Positions 6,998 through 14,516 of a stretch of 64,000 bases of DNA are shown here, piece by piece. The DNA is taken from assembly GCF_001682385.1 (NCBI RefSeq), contig NZ_CP016210.1:620001-684000 (forward strand). The letters are read 5' to 3'. The stretch comes from Azoarcus olearius (GTDB taxonomy: Bacteria; Pseudomonadota; Gammaproteobacteria; Burkholderiales; Rhodocyclaceae). How positions within the stretch are numbered: position 1 is the stretch's first letter; each line of letters starts with the position of its first letter. Under the pieces are notes generated by a model. The model was not told the DNA's origin. It saw nothing but the letters and a program-made list of their open reading frames with translations, and did no database searches. The position numbers were made by a program, and so were the translations under genes.

Positions 6998-7329
6998 TCG
7001 CAACCGATTTGGCCTTCTACCTCGACATCGCGCAGAAGGCGGTGACGTTCGGTATTGCCGTCTGGCTCTACCTGGAGAAGAAGCGCGACACGACGCACGC
7101 TCGCATCGACGCCCTCGAAAGGAGCCACGACGAGCGGCTCGACGACCATGCGCGCCGCATCGCCACGGTCGAGGCGCGCAGCGGCCCGACGCATGCCGAC
7201 CTGGGCGACATGCACGAAAAGATCAACCAGGTCGCCAACACCTCCAGCCGAATGGAGGGCGAGATCAAAGGGCTGGGCGACACGGTGCGCCTGATTCTCA
7301 GCCGCATAACCGAAAGGGGCATGAAATGA
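6994..7329 (+). CDS. Mu gp25-like protein (DUF2730)
   Basis: 111 residues from the ATG at 6994 (ATGA overlap). One N-terminal hydrophobic helix (residues 3-25) is followed by a charged helical part with a coiled-coil pattern (EKKRDTTHARIDALERSHDE, later MHEKINQVANTSSRMEG). Length, layout and position directly before the gp26- and gp27-like genes match Mu gp25/DUF2730. Molecular role is unknown; it probably anchors in the inner membrane. Confidence 0.75.
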   Translation: MIATDLAFYLDIAQKAVTFGIAVWLYLEKKRDTTHARIDALERSHDERLDDHARRIATVEARSGPTHADLGDMHEKINQVANTSSRMEGEIKGLGDTVRLILSRITERGMK

Positions 7330-7616
7330 CCACCGCTGCACAACTCGTCGAACTCGACCGCCGCCGCGCCATCCTCGCCGCCCTGATGGTGGCGCCGTCC
7401 TACATGATGCCGGCCCGCGCGCTGCGCGAGCAGATCAACCTGGTGGGCTACGCGGCGAGCCTCGACCGCCTGCTGATCGACTGCGCCTGGCTGGCCGAGG
7501 CCGGGCTGATCACGTGGAGCAACGAGGTCGCCACCCTCAGCGACCGCGGCGCTGACGTGGTGCTCGGCCGCGCCCAGGTGCCGGGCGTGAAGCGGCCGGA
7601 GCCGGGGCAAGCCTGA
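7326..7616 (+). CDS. Mu gp26-like protein (winged-helix-like)
   Basis: 96 residues, ATGA overlap with the gp25-like gene and 1 nt before gp27. A helical body (RRRAILAALMVAPSYMMPAR, then LDRLLIDCAWLAEAGLITW) ends with a wing-like TLSDRGADVVLGR, fitting a small winged-helix fold. Position and size agree with Mu gp26, usually grouped with the small terminase functions. Direct DNA binding is inferred from the fold only. Confidence 0.72.
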   Translation: MTTAAQLVELDRRRAILAALMVAPSYMMPARALREQINLVGYAASLDRLLIDCAWLAEAGLITWSNEVATLSDRGADVVLGRAQVPGVKRPEPGQA

Positions 7617-7617
7617 C

Positions 7618-8118
7618 ATGGCCCACCCCGACGATACCCGCCGCGCCGTGCGCGCCGGCTACGTCTTCGACCAGCTGGGCCTGGAGGTCGCTGCGGTCAA
7701 GGAAGGCGTGCCGGTGGCCACCGCCCGGCGCTGGAAGGCCGAAGCCAAGAAGGCCGGCGACGACTGGGACCGCGCCCGCGGCGCCCAGCTGCTCGCTGGC
7801 GGCGGCATCGAGGACGTGGTGCGCCAGACGCTGGCTGTGGTCGTGCAGCAGGTGCAGGCCACGGTGGAGAGCATCAACCTCGCCACCGACATGGACCCGG
7901 CCACCAAGGTGCAGATGCTGGCCAGCCTGGCCGATGCCTACCACAAACTCATGGCCGTCTCGAAGCGGCTGATGCCCGAGACCGACAAGCTCGCCATCGC
8001 CATGGATGTGCTCAAGCGCTTCGGTGAGTTCATCGCCAAGCGCAAGCCGGCGCTGGCCGGGGAGTTCGTCGAGCAGATCGAGGCGTTCGGGGATGAGATT
8101 GCGAGGGCGTATGGCTAA
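7618..8118 (+). CDS. Terminase small subunit, Mu gp27-like (DUF1804)
   Basis: 166 residues matching DUF1804: an N-terminal helix-turn-helix (AVRAGYVFDQLGLEVAAVKE then ATARRWKAEAKKAGDDWDRA) followed by a helical oligomerisation part. It recognises phage ends or host DNA junctions for headful packaging together with the large subunit. Its stop overlaps an ATG at 8111 that looks like the ancestral start of the large-subunit gene, now separated by an antisense insertion. Confidence 0.82.
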   Translation: MAHPDDTRRAVRAGYVFDQLGLEVAAVKEGVPVATARRWKAEAKKAGDDWDRARGAQLLAGGGIEDVVRQTLAVVVQQVQATVESINLATDMDPATKVQMLASLADAYHKLMAVSKRLMPETDKLAIAMDVLKRFGEFIAKRKPALAGEFVEQIEAFGDEIARAYG

Positions 8119-8137
8119 GGGTGTTCGTAAGAGTCTC

Positions 8138-8593
8138 TTAGTCGTAAAGCGACCTGGGCGCGGTTTCCCGGACGCTGAAGCTGCGTTTGCAGCGTGGGCA
8201 CTCTACCGACGTGCTGTAGTCGTCAGGGCCGGAAAGGTGCGAGAGCGTTCCGTCTTCTTTGCAGACAGGGCAAACGTAGTGGGACGGCTCATCAGGATCA
8301 CGCATGTCATCACGCAGTTTCCACAAGTACGTCCCACGATACGGCTCGCAAAGGCGGTAGCGGTCAAAATCTGCCTGTTTTGCCAATTGCTCCTTCGCGA
8401 GCCGCAAGTCCGATTGAAGCTCGAAGATCTTCGCCTGTGCTTCGATAAGGCTCCCTTGGGCGTCCGCAATGATCGTCAGAAGCTCGGCAGCCTTCATCTG
8501 GACCGCTATGTCCTCTCGCAGGCCAGCAATACCCTTCGCGAGGTCCCGGGCGGTCGAGAGGGCCGTAAGCCCGGTAGCAATCATGTCGAGCAT
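8138..8593 (-). CDS. Antisense cargo gene: coiled-coil protein with zinc-ribbon C-terminus
   Basis: 151 residues on the strand opposite to all surrounding late genes, wedged between the terminase subunit genes. The N-terminus (MLDMIATGLTALSTARDLAK) and residues up to about 75 form amphipathic and coiled-coil helices. The C-terminus carries a four-Cys zinc ribbon (CPVC, about 24 residues, CPRC). AAGGACA upstream of the ATG can serve as ribosome site. GC content is lower than in neighbours. Similar helix-plus-zinc-ribbon proteins occur as prophage morons; function unknown. Opposite orientation suggests expression from its own promoter in the lysogen. Confidence 0.75.
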   Translation of the reverse strand: MLDMIATGLTALSTARDLAKGIAGLREDIAVQMKAAELLTIIADAQGSLIEAQAKIFELQSDLRLAKEQLAKQADFDRYRLCEPYRGTYLWKLRDDMRDPDEPSHYVCPVCKEDGTLSHLSGPDDYSTSVECPRCKRSFSVRETAPRSLYD

Positions 8594-8625
8594 GGGCGTG
8601 TGTCCTTGGCGTTTGGTTTCCGGAC

Positions 8626-10266
8626 GTGAAGTCTAGTCGAAAGTCATTCCTCGCCGACCTCGCCAACCTCGCCGCGTCCTTCCGCGCGCGGATCGAGGCC
8701 GAGGTCACCGGCTTCGATCCGGATCCGGCCGAGTGTCAAAAGCGCCGCAAGAAGGCGTGGGATGACTTCGAGTACTTCATCGGCACCTACTTCCCGCACT
8801 ACGTCCGCAGCCCCCACAAGTCGGAGCTGCACCGTTACCTGTTCGCCCGCCTGTCGGAGATCGTCGCCAGCGAGAAGAGCGAAACCGACGCGATCGCTGC
8901 GCCGCGCGGCGAGGCCAAGAGCACGTTGGTGTCGCAGCTCTTCGTGCTGTGGTGCCTGATCACCGGCCGCAAGCGTTACCCGGTCATCGTCATGGACAGC
9001 ATCGACCAGGCGTATCCGATGCTGGAGGCGATCAAGGCCGAGCTGGAGTTCAACCCGCGCCTGCAGATGGACTTCCCCGAGGCCGTCGGCCAGGGTCGGG
9101 TGTGGCAGGCCGGCACCATCGTTACCCGTGGCGATGCCAAGGTGCAGGTGGCCGGCTCCGGCAAGAAGCTGCGCGGCCTGCGCCACGGCCCGTACCGGCC
9201 CGACCTGGCCGTGCTCGACGATATCGAGAACGACGAGCAAGTGCGCAACCCTGACCAGCGCGACAAGCTCCAAAGCTGGCTGACAAAGACAGTGCTGCCG
9301 TTGGGCGGCGCCGGCGCCAAGTTCGACGTGGTGTATATCGGCACCATCCTGCACTACGACTCAGTGCTCAACCGCACGCTGGCCAACAAGCTGTGGCGGT
9401 CCGCGAAGTTCAAGGCGCTGCTGAAGTGGCCGGACCGCATGGACCTCTGGGAGCGCTGGGAAGAGCGCCTGCGCAACGAGGGCGAAGACGAGGCCGACGC
9501 GTTCTACCAGGAACACCGCGACGCGATGGAAGCCGGCGCCCAGTGCAGCTGGGCCGCCCGCCCGCTGCTCGCGCTGATGAAGATCCGCGCCCGCGACGGC
9601 CACGACACCTTCGACAGCGAATACCAGAACGACCCGGTCGCCGGCGACAACGCGCCCTTCGCCAAGGTCATCACCTTCTGGGTGAATCGCCTACGCGAGT
9701 GGATCTTCTTCGGCGCCTGCGACCCGTCACTCGGCAAGGCCGGCGCCAGTCGCGACCCGTCGGCGATCGGCGTCGGCGGCTACAACCGCGCCACCGGCAT
9801 CCTCGACGTGGTCGAGGCCGGCATTAAGAAGCGCCTGCCCGACCGGATCATCGAAGACGTGATCGCCTACCAGGCAGAGTACCGCTGCCTGCTTTGGGTA
9901 ATCGAGACGGTTCAGTTCCAAGCGTTTCTGTACTCGGAGCTGGTGAAGCGCGCTGCGGCGCGCGGCATCCACGTGCCGGCGCGCGGGGTGCAGCCGCTCA
10001 CCGACAAGCTGCTGCGCATCGAAAGCCTGCAGCCGCACATGGCCAACGGCCTGATCCGGCTCCACCCGAGCCAGACCACGCTGATCGACCAGCTGCGCCA
10101 CTTCCCCAAGGCCGACCACGACGACGGCCCCGACATGCTGCAGATGCTGTGGATGGCGGCGACGACGGCGGGGGTGGGCGCGAGCGGGTTTCAGTCGCTG
10201 GGCCGGCACGGCCGCAACGAGGCCCATGACGACGTCGGCGGGTTCGAGTCGCGGAGGATGTTCTGA
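8626..10266 (+). CDS. Terminase large subunit, Mu gp28-like
   Basis: 546 residues. The packaging ATPase has a Walker A variant (APRGEAKST, residues 92-100), Walker B with catalytic acid (LAVLDDIEN, about 195-203), and a C-terminal RNase-H-fold nuclease beginning near FFGACDPSLGK (about 362-372). It translocates DNA into the prohead and cuts headfuls. The present start is a GTG at 8626 with no clear ribosome site; the coded start (KSSRKSFLA) resembles a second start at 8111 (MAKGVRKSL), as if the 5' end had been rebuilt by the adjacent antisense insertion. It ends in TGATGG, next to a second antisense gene. Confidence 0.9.
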   Translation: MKSSRKSFLADLANLAASFRARIEAEVTGFDPDPAECQKRRKKAWDDFEYFIGTYFPHYVRSPHKSELHRYLFARLSEIVASEKSETDAIAAPRGEAKSTLVSQLFVLWCLITGRKRYPVIVMDSIDQAYPMLEAIKAELEFNPRLQMDFPEAVGQGRVWQAGTIVTRGDAKVQVAGSGKKLRGLRHGPYRPDLAVLDDIENDEQVRNPDQRDKLQSWLTKTVLPLGGAGAKFDVVYIGTILHYDSVLNRTLANKLWRSAKFKALLKWPDRMDLWERWEERLRNEGEDEADAFYQEHRDAMEAGAQCSWAARPLLALMKIRARDGHDTFDSEYQNDPVAGDNAPFAKVITFWVNRLREWIFFGACDPSLGKAGASRDPSAIGVGGYNRATGILDVVEAGIKKRLPDRIIEDVIAYQAEYRCLLWVIETVQFQAFLYSELVKRAAARGIHVPARGVQPLTDKLLRIESLQPHMANGLIRLHPSQTTLIDQLRHFPKADHDDGPDMLQMLWMAATTAGVGASGFQSLGRHGRNEAHDDVGGFESRRMF

Positions 10267-10274
10267 TGGCCGCG

Positions 10275-10757
10275 TTACCGCATTCCAAAGGGGTGCTTGC
10301 TACCGCGTACCAAGGCGATCGCTTCCTTTGCGCCCTTAACGCGGTGGTGGCCACCGCCCGTATCTTCGAAGTACAGATCAACGAGGTCAGCGAAAGTGCC
10401 GTCGTCGCTTTCGACCACCATGAAGCCGTCGAACTTATGGACCCTTTCCTCATAGGCACCGTACTCGGAGAGCGCGGCCCTGTTGGCCGAAATATCAAAG
10501 CCAGAGCGACAGCCGTTCGTGTACGTCCCCCACAGCGTTCGCAGCGCGATCGGCCGCTTTCCCACATTGGCTGCCCGGACTACGACGACGTAGTACTCCC
10601 CGCTGTCGCCGCTGATAACGGCGGTCGCTTGGGCTTCAACGATTGCTCGGTCACGCATGGCTACCCACAGCGAGACTATGAAGCTCAGCAAGGACACCAC
10701 GATTGCAATGATCGACAGCCAGTCAGAGGGCTTCAGAACTGCGTCGCTGGGGTCCAT
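10275..10757 (-). CDS. Antisense cargo gene: single-pass membrane protein
   Basis: 160 residues from the ATG complementary to 10755-10757, with GGAG placed 8 nt upstream on that strand. One transmembrane helix (about residues 14-36, DWLSIIAIVVSLLSFIVSLW) precedes a beta-rich domain of about 120 residues (ISGDSGEYYVVVVRAANVGK, ending KEAIALVRGSKHPFGMR). It lies antisense exactly between the terminase stop and the portal start. No family recognised. The topology, a short tail and one anchored domain, suits a lysogen-expressed envelope protein such as an exclusion factor, which is only a guess. Confidence 0.72.
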   Translation of the reverse strand: MDPSDAVLKPSDWLSIIAIVVSLLSFIVSLWVAMRDRAIVEAQATAVISGDSGEYYVVVVRAANVGKRPIALRTLWGTYTNGCRSGFDISANRAALSEYGAYEERVHKFDGFMVVESDDGTFADLVDLYFEDTGGGHHRVKGAKEAIALVRGSKHPFGMR

Positions 10758-10787
10758 TTTGGGCTCCAAATTCAGTAGGCATAGATC

Positions 10788-12389
10788 ATGGCCCAAATTA
10801 TCGACCAACACGGCAACCCCATCGACACCGGCCTGCTGCGCGAGCCGCAGACCGCGCGCATCGCAGCGCTGCAGCATGAGCTGGTGCAGTCGCAGCTCGA
10901 CGGCCTGACGCCGGCCAAGGCGGCCCGCATCCTGCGCGATGCCGACCAGGGCGACATCGTCGCCCAGCACCGCCTCTTCGATGACATGTACGACCGCGAC
11001 GCCCACCTGCGCTGCGAGTACGACAAGCGCCGCGGCGCGCTACTCACGCTGGACTGGTCCATCGAGCCGCCGGAGGGCGCCGGCGCGCGCGAGAAGATGC
11101 TCGCCGCCCGCATCGAGGCGCTGCTGCGCGACGCGGTCGATGACCTGGAAGACCTGATCGACCAGATGATGGAGGCGCCCGGCCACGGCTTCGCTGCCAT
11201 CGAGATCGAGTGGCAGCGCATCGAGGGCGAGTGGATTCCGAAATTCCACCCGCGGCCGCAGACCTGGTTCCGGACCGACATCACGCGCCGCGAGCTGCGG
11301 CTCAACGACGGTACGGCCGACGGCGCGGTGCCGACGCCCATGGGCTGGGTGATGCACCAGCACCGCAAGGTGAAGACGGGCTACCTCGGCCGCGCCGGGC
11401 TGTTCCGCGCCGTGCTGTGGCCCTTCCTCTACAAGGCCTATGCGATCGGAGATTTCGCCGAGTTCCTGGAGACCTACGGTCTGCCGATCATCGTCGGCAA
11501 GTACATGGCGGGCGCCACGCCCGAGGAGAAAGCAAGCCTGATGCGGGCAGTGACGGCCCTCGGGCACGATGCCCGCGCCATCATGCCCGACGGCATGTCG
11601 CTGGAGATCCAGAAGATCACCGGCGGCGGCGAGGGTAGCCACCACCTCAACATGGTGGCCTGGGCCGACGGCGCGCAGAGCAAAGCCATCCTCGGCCAGG
11701 TGCTCAGCGCCGAGGCCAAGGCCACCGGCTTGGGCAGCGGCGTCGCCGATCTCCACGCCGAGGTACGCCACGACATCCTGGTGGCCGACGCGCGACAGGT
11801 GGCCGGCACGCTGACCCGTGACCTGGTGTATCCGCTGATCGTGCTCAACGGCGGCGGCATCGACAGCTACCGCCGCTGCCCGCGGTGGGTGTTCGACCTG
11901 GGCGAGGCCGAGGACATGGCCGCCTACGCGGACGCGCTGCCCAAGCTCGCACAGGGCGGCGCGCGGATTCCCGTGAGCTGGGTGCACACCAAGCTGCGCA
12001 TTCCCGAGGCGGAGGAGGATGAGGCGGTGTTTGGTGCTCCGCCGGCGGCGGAGCCTCCGCCCCCCGTTGGGGCGCTGCCGCCGGCCGATCAGGCTGCGCT
12101 CGCGGCCCGCTGGCATCGCGCCGCGCTGGCACAGCCCGGAGTCCGTCCCGCGCCAGATCCCGCCGACCTCACCAATGGAGCACTGGGCCGCGAAGCCGAG
12201 GCGCAGATCCTCGCCTGGCGCGACGACATCGAGGCGATGCTGGCCCAGGCCGACAGCCTCGAAGAGTTCCGCGAGCAGCTGCTCGCGCGCTACGCCGGCC
12301 TGCCCGCCGAGCAGATGGTGAGCGTGCTCGCCATCGCGCTGGCCGCGATGAATCTGGCGGGCCGTAGCGAGGTGCAGGATGGCCGCTGA
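10788..12389 (+). CDS. Portal protein, Mu gp29-like (DUF935)
   Basis: 533 residues of the DUF935 portal family. Typical parts include MAQIIDQHGNPIDT at the start, DLIDQMMEAPGHGFAAIEIE, RPQTWFRTD, and ETYGLPIIVGKYMAGATPEE. It forms the dodecameric vertex ring through which DNA enters and to which tail and terminase bind. The start ATGGCC repeats the ATGGCC found at the terminase stop (10266), suggesting the antisense gene between them was inserted at the original portal start. The C-terminal region after residue 415 is Pro/Ala-rich. Confidence 0.9.
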   Translation: MAQIIDQHGNPIDTGLLREPQTARIAALQHELVQSQLDGLTPAKAARILRDADQGDIVAQHRLFDDMYDRDAHLRCEYDKRRGALLTLDWSIEPPEGAGAREKMLAARIEALLRDAVDDLEDLIDQMMEAPGHGFAAIEIEWQRIEGEWIPKFHPRPQTWFRTDITRRELRLNDGTADGAVPTPMGWVMHQHRKVKTGYLGRAGLFRAVLWPFLYKAYAIGDFAEFLETYGLPIIVGKYMAGATPEEKASLMRAVTALGHDARAIMPDGMSLEIQKITGGGEGSHHLNMVAWADGAQSKAILGQVLSAEAKATGLGSGVADLHAEVRHDILVADARQVAGTLTRDLVYPLIVLNGGGIDSYRRCPRWVFDLGEAEDMAAYADALPKLAQGGARIPVSWVHTKLRIPEAEEDEAVFGAPPAAEPPPPVGALPPADQAALAARWHRAALAQPGVRPAPDPADLTNGALGREAEAQILAWRDDIEAMLAQADSLEEFREQLLARYAGLPAEQMVSVLAIALAAMNLAGRSEVQDGR

Positions 12390-12522
12390 AGGGAAATCGG
12401 TTTACAGCCTCATGGTGCGATTTTCCAGACCGGGCCGCCGTCGTCGTACCGGCGCGAGGCGTCTGGCGCCGAGTAACGGGGTAGTAACGGCCTTTGCCGG
12501 GCTGTCGCACATCGCCGGATAG
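12379..12522 (+). CDS. Possible 47-residue basic peptide or relic at F gene start
   Basis: An ATG at 12379 overlaps the portal stop and opens a 47-codon frame (MAAEGKSVYSLMVRFSRPGR, ending AGLSHIAG) that stops 6 nt before the F gene ATG at 12529. The first codons (ATGGCCGCT) echo those of F (ATGGCAGAT), as at the two upstream insertion sites. The peptide is Arg-rich and matches nothing recognised. It may be a small insert that displaced the F start, or simply leader; low confidence that it is expressed. Confidence 0.3.
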   Translation: MAAEGKSVYSLMVRFSRPGRRRRTGARRLAPSNGVVTAFAGLSHIAG

Positions 12523-12528
12523 ATCGAA

Positions 12529-13767
12529 ATGGCAGATACCCGCCTCGAAGGCGCCCTTTCGCTTCCCTTTGCCGAGCAGCTGCAGTTCTTCCGCCGCAAG
12601 CTCAACCTGCCCACCGATACGTGGCAGGACATCTGGCAGGAAGCTCATGATCGCGCCTTCGTCGTCGCCGGCGCCACCAAAGCCGACCTGCTGGCCGATC
12701 TGCGCGAGGCAGTAGATAAGGCCATCGCCACCGGCACCACGCTCGAAACCTTCCGCAAAGACTTCCGCCGCATCGTCGCGCAACGCGGCTGGACGGGCTG
12801 GACGGGGGAAGGCAGCAACGCCGGCGAGGCCTGGCGCACGCGCGTCATCTACGAGACCAACCTGCGCACCAGCTACGCCGCAGGCCGCTACGCTCAGCTC
12901 ACCGATCCGGCGCTGCTCGCCGAGCGGCCTTACTGGCGTTACGTCCACAACGACAGCGTGCTCAGCCCCCGGCCGTTGCATAAGCGCTGGGGCGACATGC
13001 GGCTGACGCTGCGCCACGACCACCCCTTCTGGCGCACGCACTTTCCGCCCAACGGCTGGGGCTGCCGCTGCCGCGTCACCGCAGCCGTTGCGCCGCAGGC
13101 CGGCGACGCCACCGAAGCGCCCGACGGATGGAACACGGCAGGCGGCAATGGGAGCCTTCCCGGGATCGACAAGGGCTGGGCCTACGCGCCGGGCGCGAAC
13201 TCGACACGGCCGCTGCGCGAACTGGTCGAACAGAAGCTGCTCAACCTGGACGCTCCCATCGGTGCCGCTATGTGGGCTGAGCTGCAGCCCGCCATCGCTG
13301 CCGAGCAGCGCCTTGCGCTCGCGGACATGATCGACCGCGTCGCGCTCGCAATGCAGGCCGGGGGAGAGGCCGCGCTGGTCTCCGCCGTGTCGCCGGAGGT
13401 TGTCACCGCCCTGGCCGAGCTGGGCCACCCGATGCAGAGCGCCGATATCTGGCTGCGCGATACTGAGCTGCTGCACGCACTCCGGGACACCAAGACGAAC
13501 CGCCAAGCGTCGCTGCCGCTCCAGGTATGGCGGGATCTACCGCGGCTACTCGACGCAGCCGACGTGTATTACGACGCGGAAGACCCCGCGCTGGCGTATG
13601 CGATCGACGTCGCAGGCACCGTGGGCAAGGTACTCGTGCGGATCAATTACCGGGACAAGGTGAAGGACAGCCAGGGCAAGCGCTCGAAGGTAACGTCCAA
13701 CTTCGTCCGCACTGGCGGCGTCGTCGAGGCCGGCGATTTGCAGCAGGCTCGTTACATCAAGCTGTAG
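12529..13767 (+). CDS. Minor head protein F (Mu gp30-like) with C-terminal nuclease-like domain
   Basis: 412 residues. The first about 200 form the phage Mu F/SPP1 gp7 head morphogenesis domain, with AWRTRVIYETNLRTSYAAGR and the signature FPPNGWGCRCRV near residue 172. A linker with several helices follows, then from about residue 305 a domain (DIWLRDTELLHALRDTKTNR, LPRLLDAADVYYDAEDP, TSNFVRTGGVVEAGDLQQAR) resembling the phage Barnase-EndoU-ColicinE5/D-RelE-like (PBECR) nuclease group known at the ends of head proteins. Head assembly is well supported; RNase activity is inferred from the family. Confidence 0.85.
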   Translation: MADTRLEGALSLPFAEQLQFFRRKLNLPTDTWQDIWQEAHDRAFVVAGATKADLLADLREAVDKAIATGTTLETFRKDFRRIVAQRGWTGWTGEGSNAGEAWRTRVIYETNLRTSYAAGRYAQLTDPALLAERPYWRYVHNDSVLSPRPLHKRWGDMRLTLRHDHPFWRTHFPPNGWGCRCRVTAAVAPQAGDATEAPDGWNTAGGNGSLPGIDKGWAYAPGANSTRPLRELVEQKLLNLDAPIGAAMWAELQPAIAAEQRLALADMIDRVALAMQAGGEAALVSAVSPEVVTALAELGHPMQSADIWLRDTELLHALRDTKTNRQASLPLQVWRDLPRLLDAADVYYDAEDPALAYAIDVAGTVGKVLVRINYRDKVKDSQGKRSKVTSNFVRTGGVVEAGDLQQARYIKL

Positions 13768-13772
13768 GGGAT

Positions 13773-13847
13773 GAGGCGGCGCCGGATTCGAACCGGATCA
13801 TAGCGACCTGTCGGCCCCTAACCGTTCCCATTGGAAACAACCGCCTC
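13773..13847 (-). ncRNA. tRNA-like element (degenerate tRNA or tRNA mimic)
   Basis: Read on the minus strand, 75 nt start with GAGGCGG and end with CCGCCTC, a perfect 7-bp acceptor-like stem. A D-arm-like GTTT-CCAATGG-GAAC with the GG pair and a T-arm-like CCGG-TTCGAAT-CCGG are in the right order and spacing. The anticodon arm does not form a normal 5-bp stem with a 7-nt loop (only a short CGG-TTAGGGG-CCG can be drawn), and one extra base sits between T-arm and acceptor. No 3' CCA is encoded. It fills the gap between F and gpG, antisense to the operon. Likely a relic or a structural mimic rather than a working tRNA. Confidence 0.5.
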
Positions 13848-13882
13848 GTGCGGACATCATAGCCCGATCCGGAGAGGCGCGC

Positions 13883-14413
13883 ATGGCAGACCGAATTGCA
13901 ATCGAACTGGACGTGGCGCCGGTGCTGGCCCATCTGGATCGCCTGCTGCGCGCAGCCGGCCCCGAGGGCATGGCGCCGGCGCTCCGCGAGATCGGCGAAG
14001 ACCTGGTTGAAGCGACGAAGCGCCGGTTCGAGACGAGCACCGCGCCGGACGGCAGTCGCTGGGTGCCGAACAGCGAGGCCACGTTCTTGCACTACCTGGG
14101 GCGAAGCAAGAGCAACTTCGGCAAGGACGGGCGCCTCTCCGGCAAGGGCGCTGGCCGTGCGATGGGTAAGAAGCCGCTCGTGGACAGCGGCGTGCTGCAG
14201 GACACGATCCGATACCAGGTCGAAGGCCTCGACCTCTTCGTGGGGACCAACCGGTTCAGCGGGGAGTGGGATGGCGGGGCTGCGGTGCATCAGTTTGGTA
14301 GCCGGGATGGGCGTATCCCGGCGCGGCCGTTTCTGGGTTTGGACGAGTCGGGCATCGTGGCGGTTCTAGAGGTGCTCGAGAGACATCTCCTGTCGACTGC
14401 AAGTCAAAGTTAA
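13883..14413 (+). CDS. Virion morphogenesis protein, Mu gpG-like (gp31)
   Basis: 176 residues with GGAGAGG placed 5 nt before the ATG. The pattern (ALREIGEDLVEATKRRFETS, APDGSRWVPNSEAT, KPLVDSGVLQDTIRYQVEG, AAVHQFGSRDGRIPARPFLG) is the phage virion morphogenesis family containing Mu gpG and P2 gpS, involved in tail completion and head-tail joining. It closes the first late block; a cargo unit and then the PI-like promoter follow. Confidence 0.88.
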   Translation: MADRIAIELDVAPVLAHLDRLLRAAGPEGMAPALREIGEDLVEATKRRFETSTAPDGSRWVPNSEATFLHYLGRSKSNFGKDGRLSGKGAGRAMGKKPLVDSGVLQDTIRYQVEGLDLFVGTNRFSGEWDGGAAVHQFGSRDGRIPARPFLGLDESGIVAVLEVLERHLLSTASQS

Positions 14414-14450
14414 CGCCCCTCATTCAATTTCCAGACAAAAAAGTAACGGG

Positions 14451-14484
14451 TTCCATGGACCACCCGAGGGTCTGCGGATAGTAT
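14451..14484 (+). promoter_or_regulatory. Weak candidate promoter for the helical-repeat/HEPN cargo unit
   Basis: In the 103-bp AT-richer gap after gpG a -10-like TAGTAT (14479-14484) lies 17 nt after TGGACC (14456-14461), and about 33 nt before the ATG at 14517. The boxes are poor matches to sigma-70 and the -35 is doubtful. A separate promoter is expected if the pair is expressed in the lysogen. Confidence 0.3.
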
Positions 14485-14516
14485 GCAAGTCGTTTTTTTG
14501 CGCACTCACGGACGAG

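Noticed and set aside
8006-8629. Plus-strand frame through the antisense cargo gene, starting near the terminase junction
   Set aside because: No ribosome site and unlike-protein composition; only the segment from 8111 resembles the old terminase start, the rest is antisense to a better gene.
13773-13847. Functional tRNA gene
   Set aside because: No normal anticodon arm, an extra base and no CCA; kept only as a tRNA-like element.
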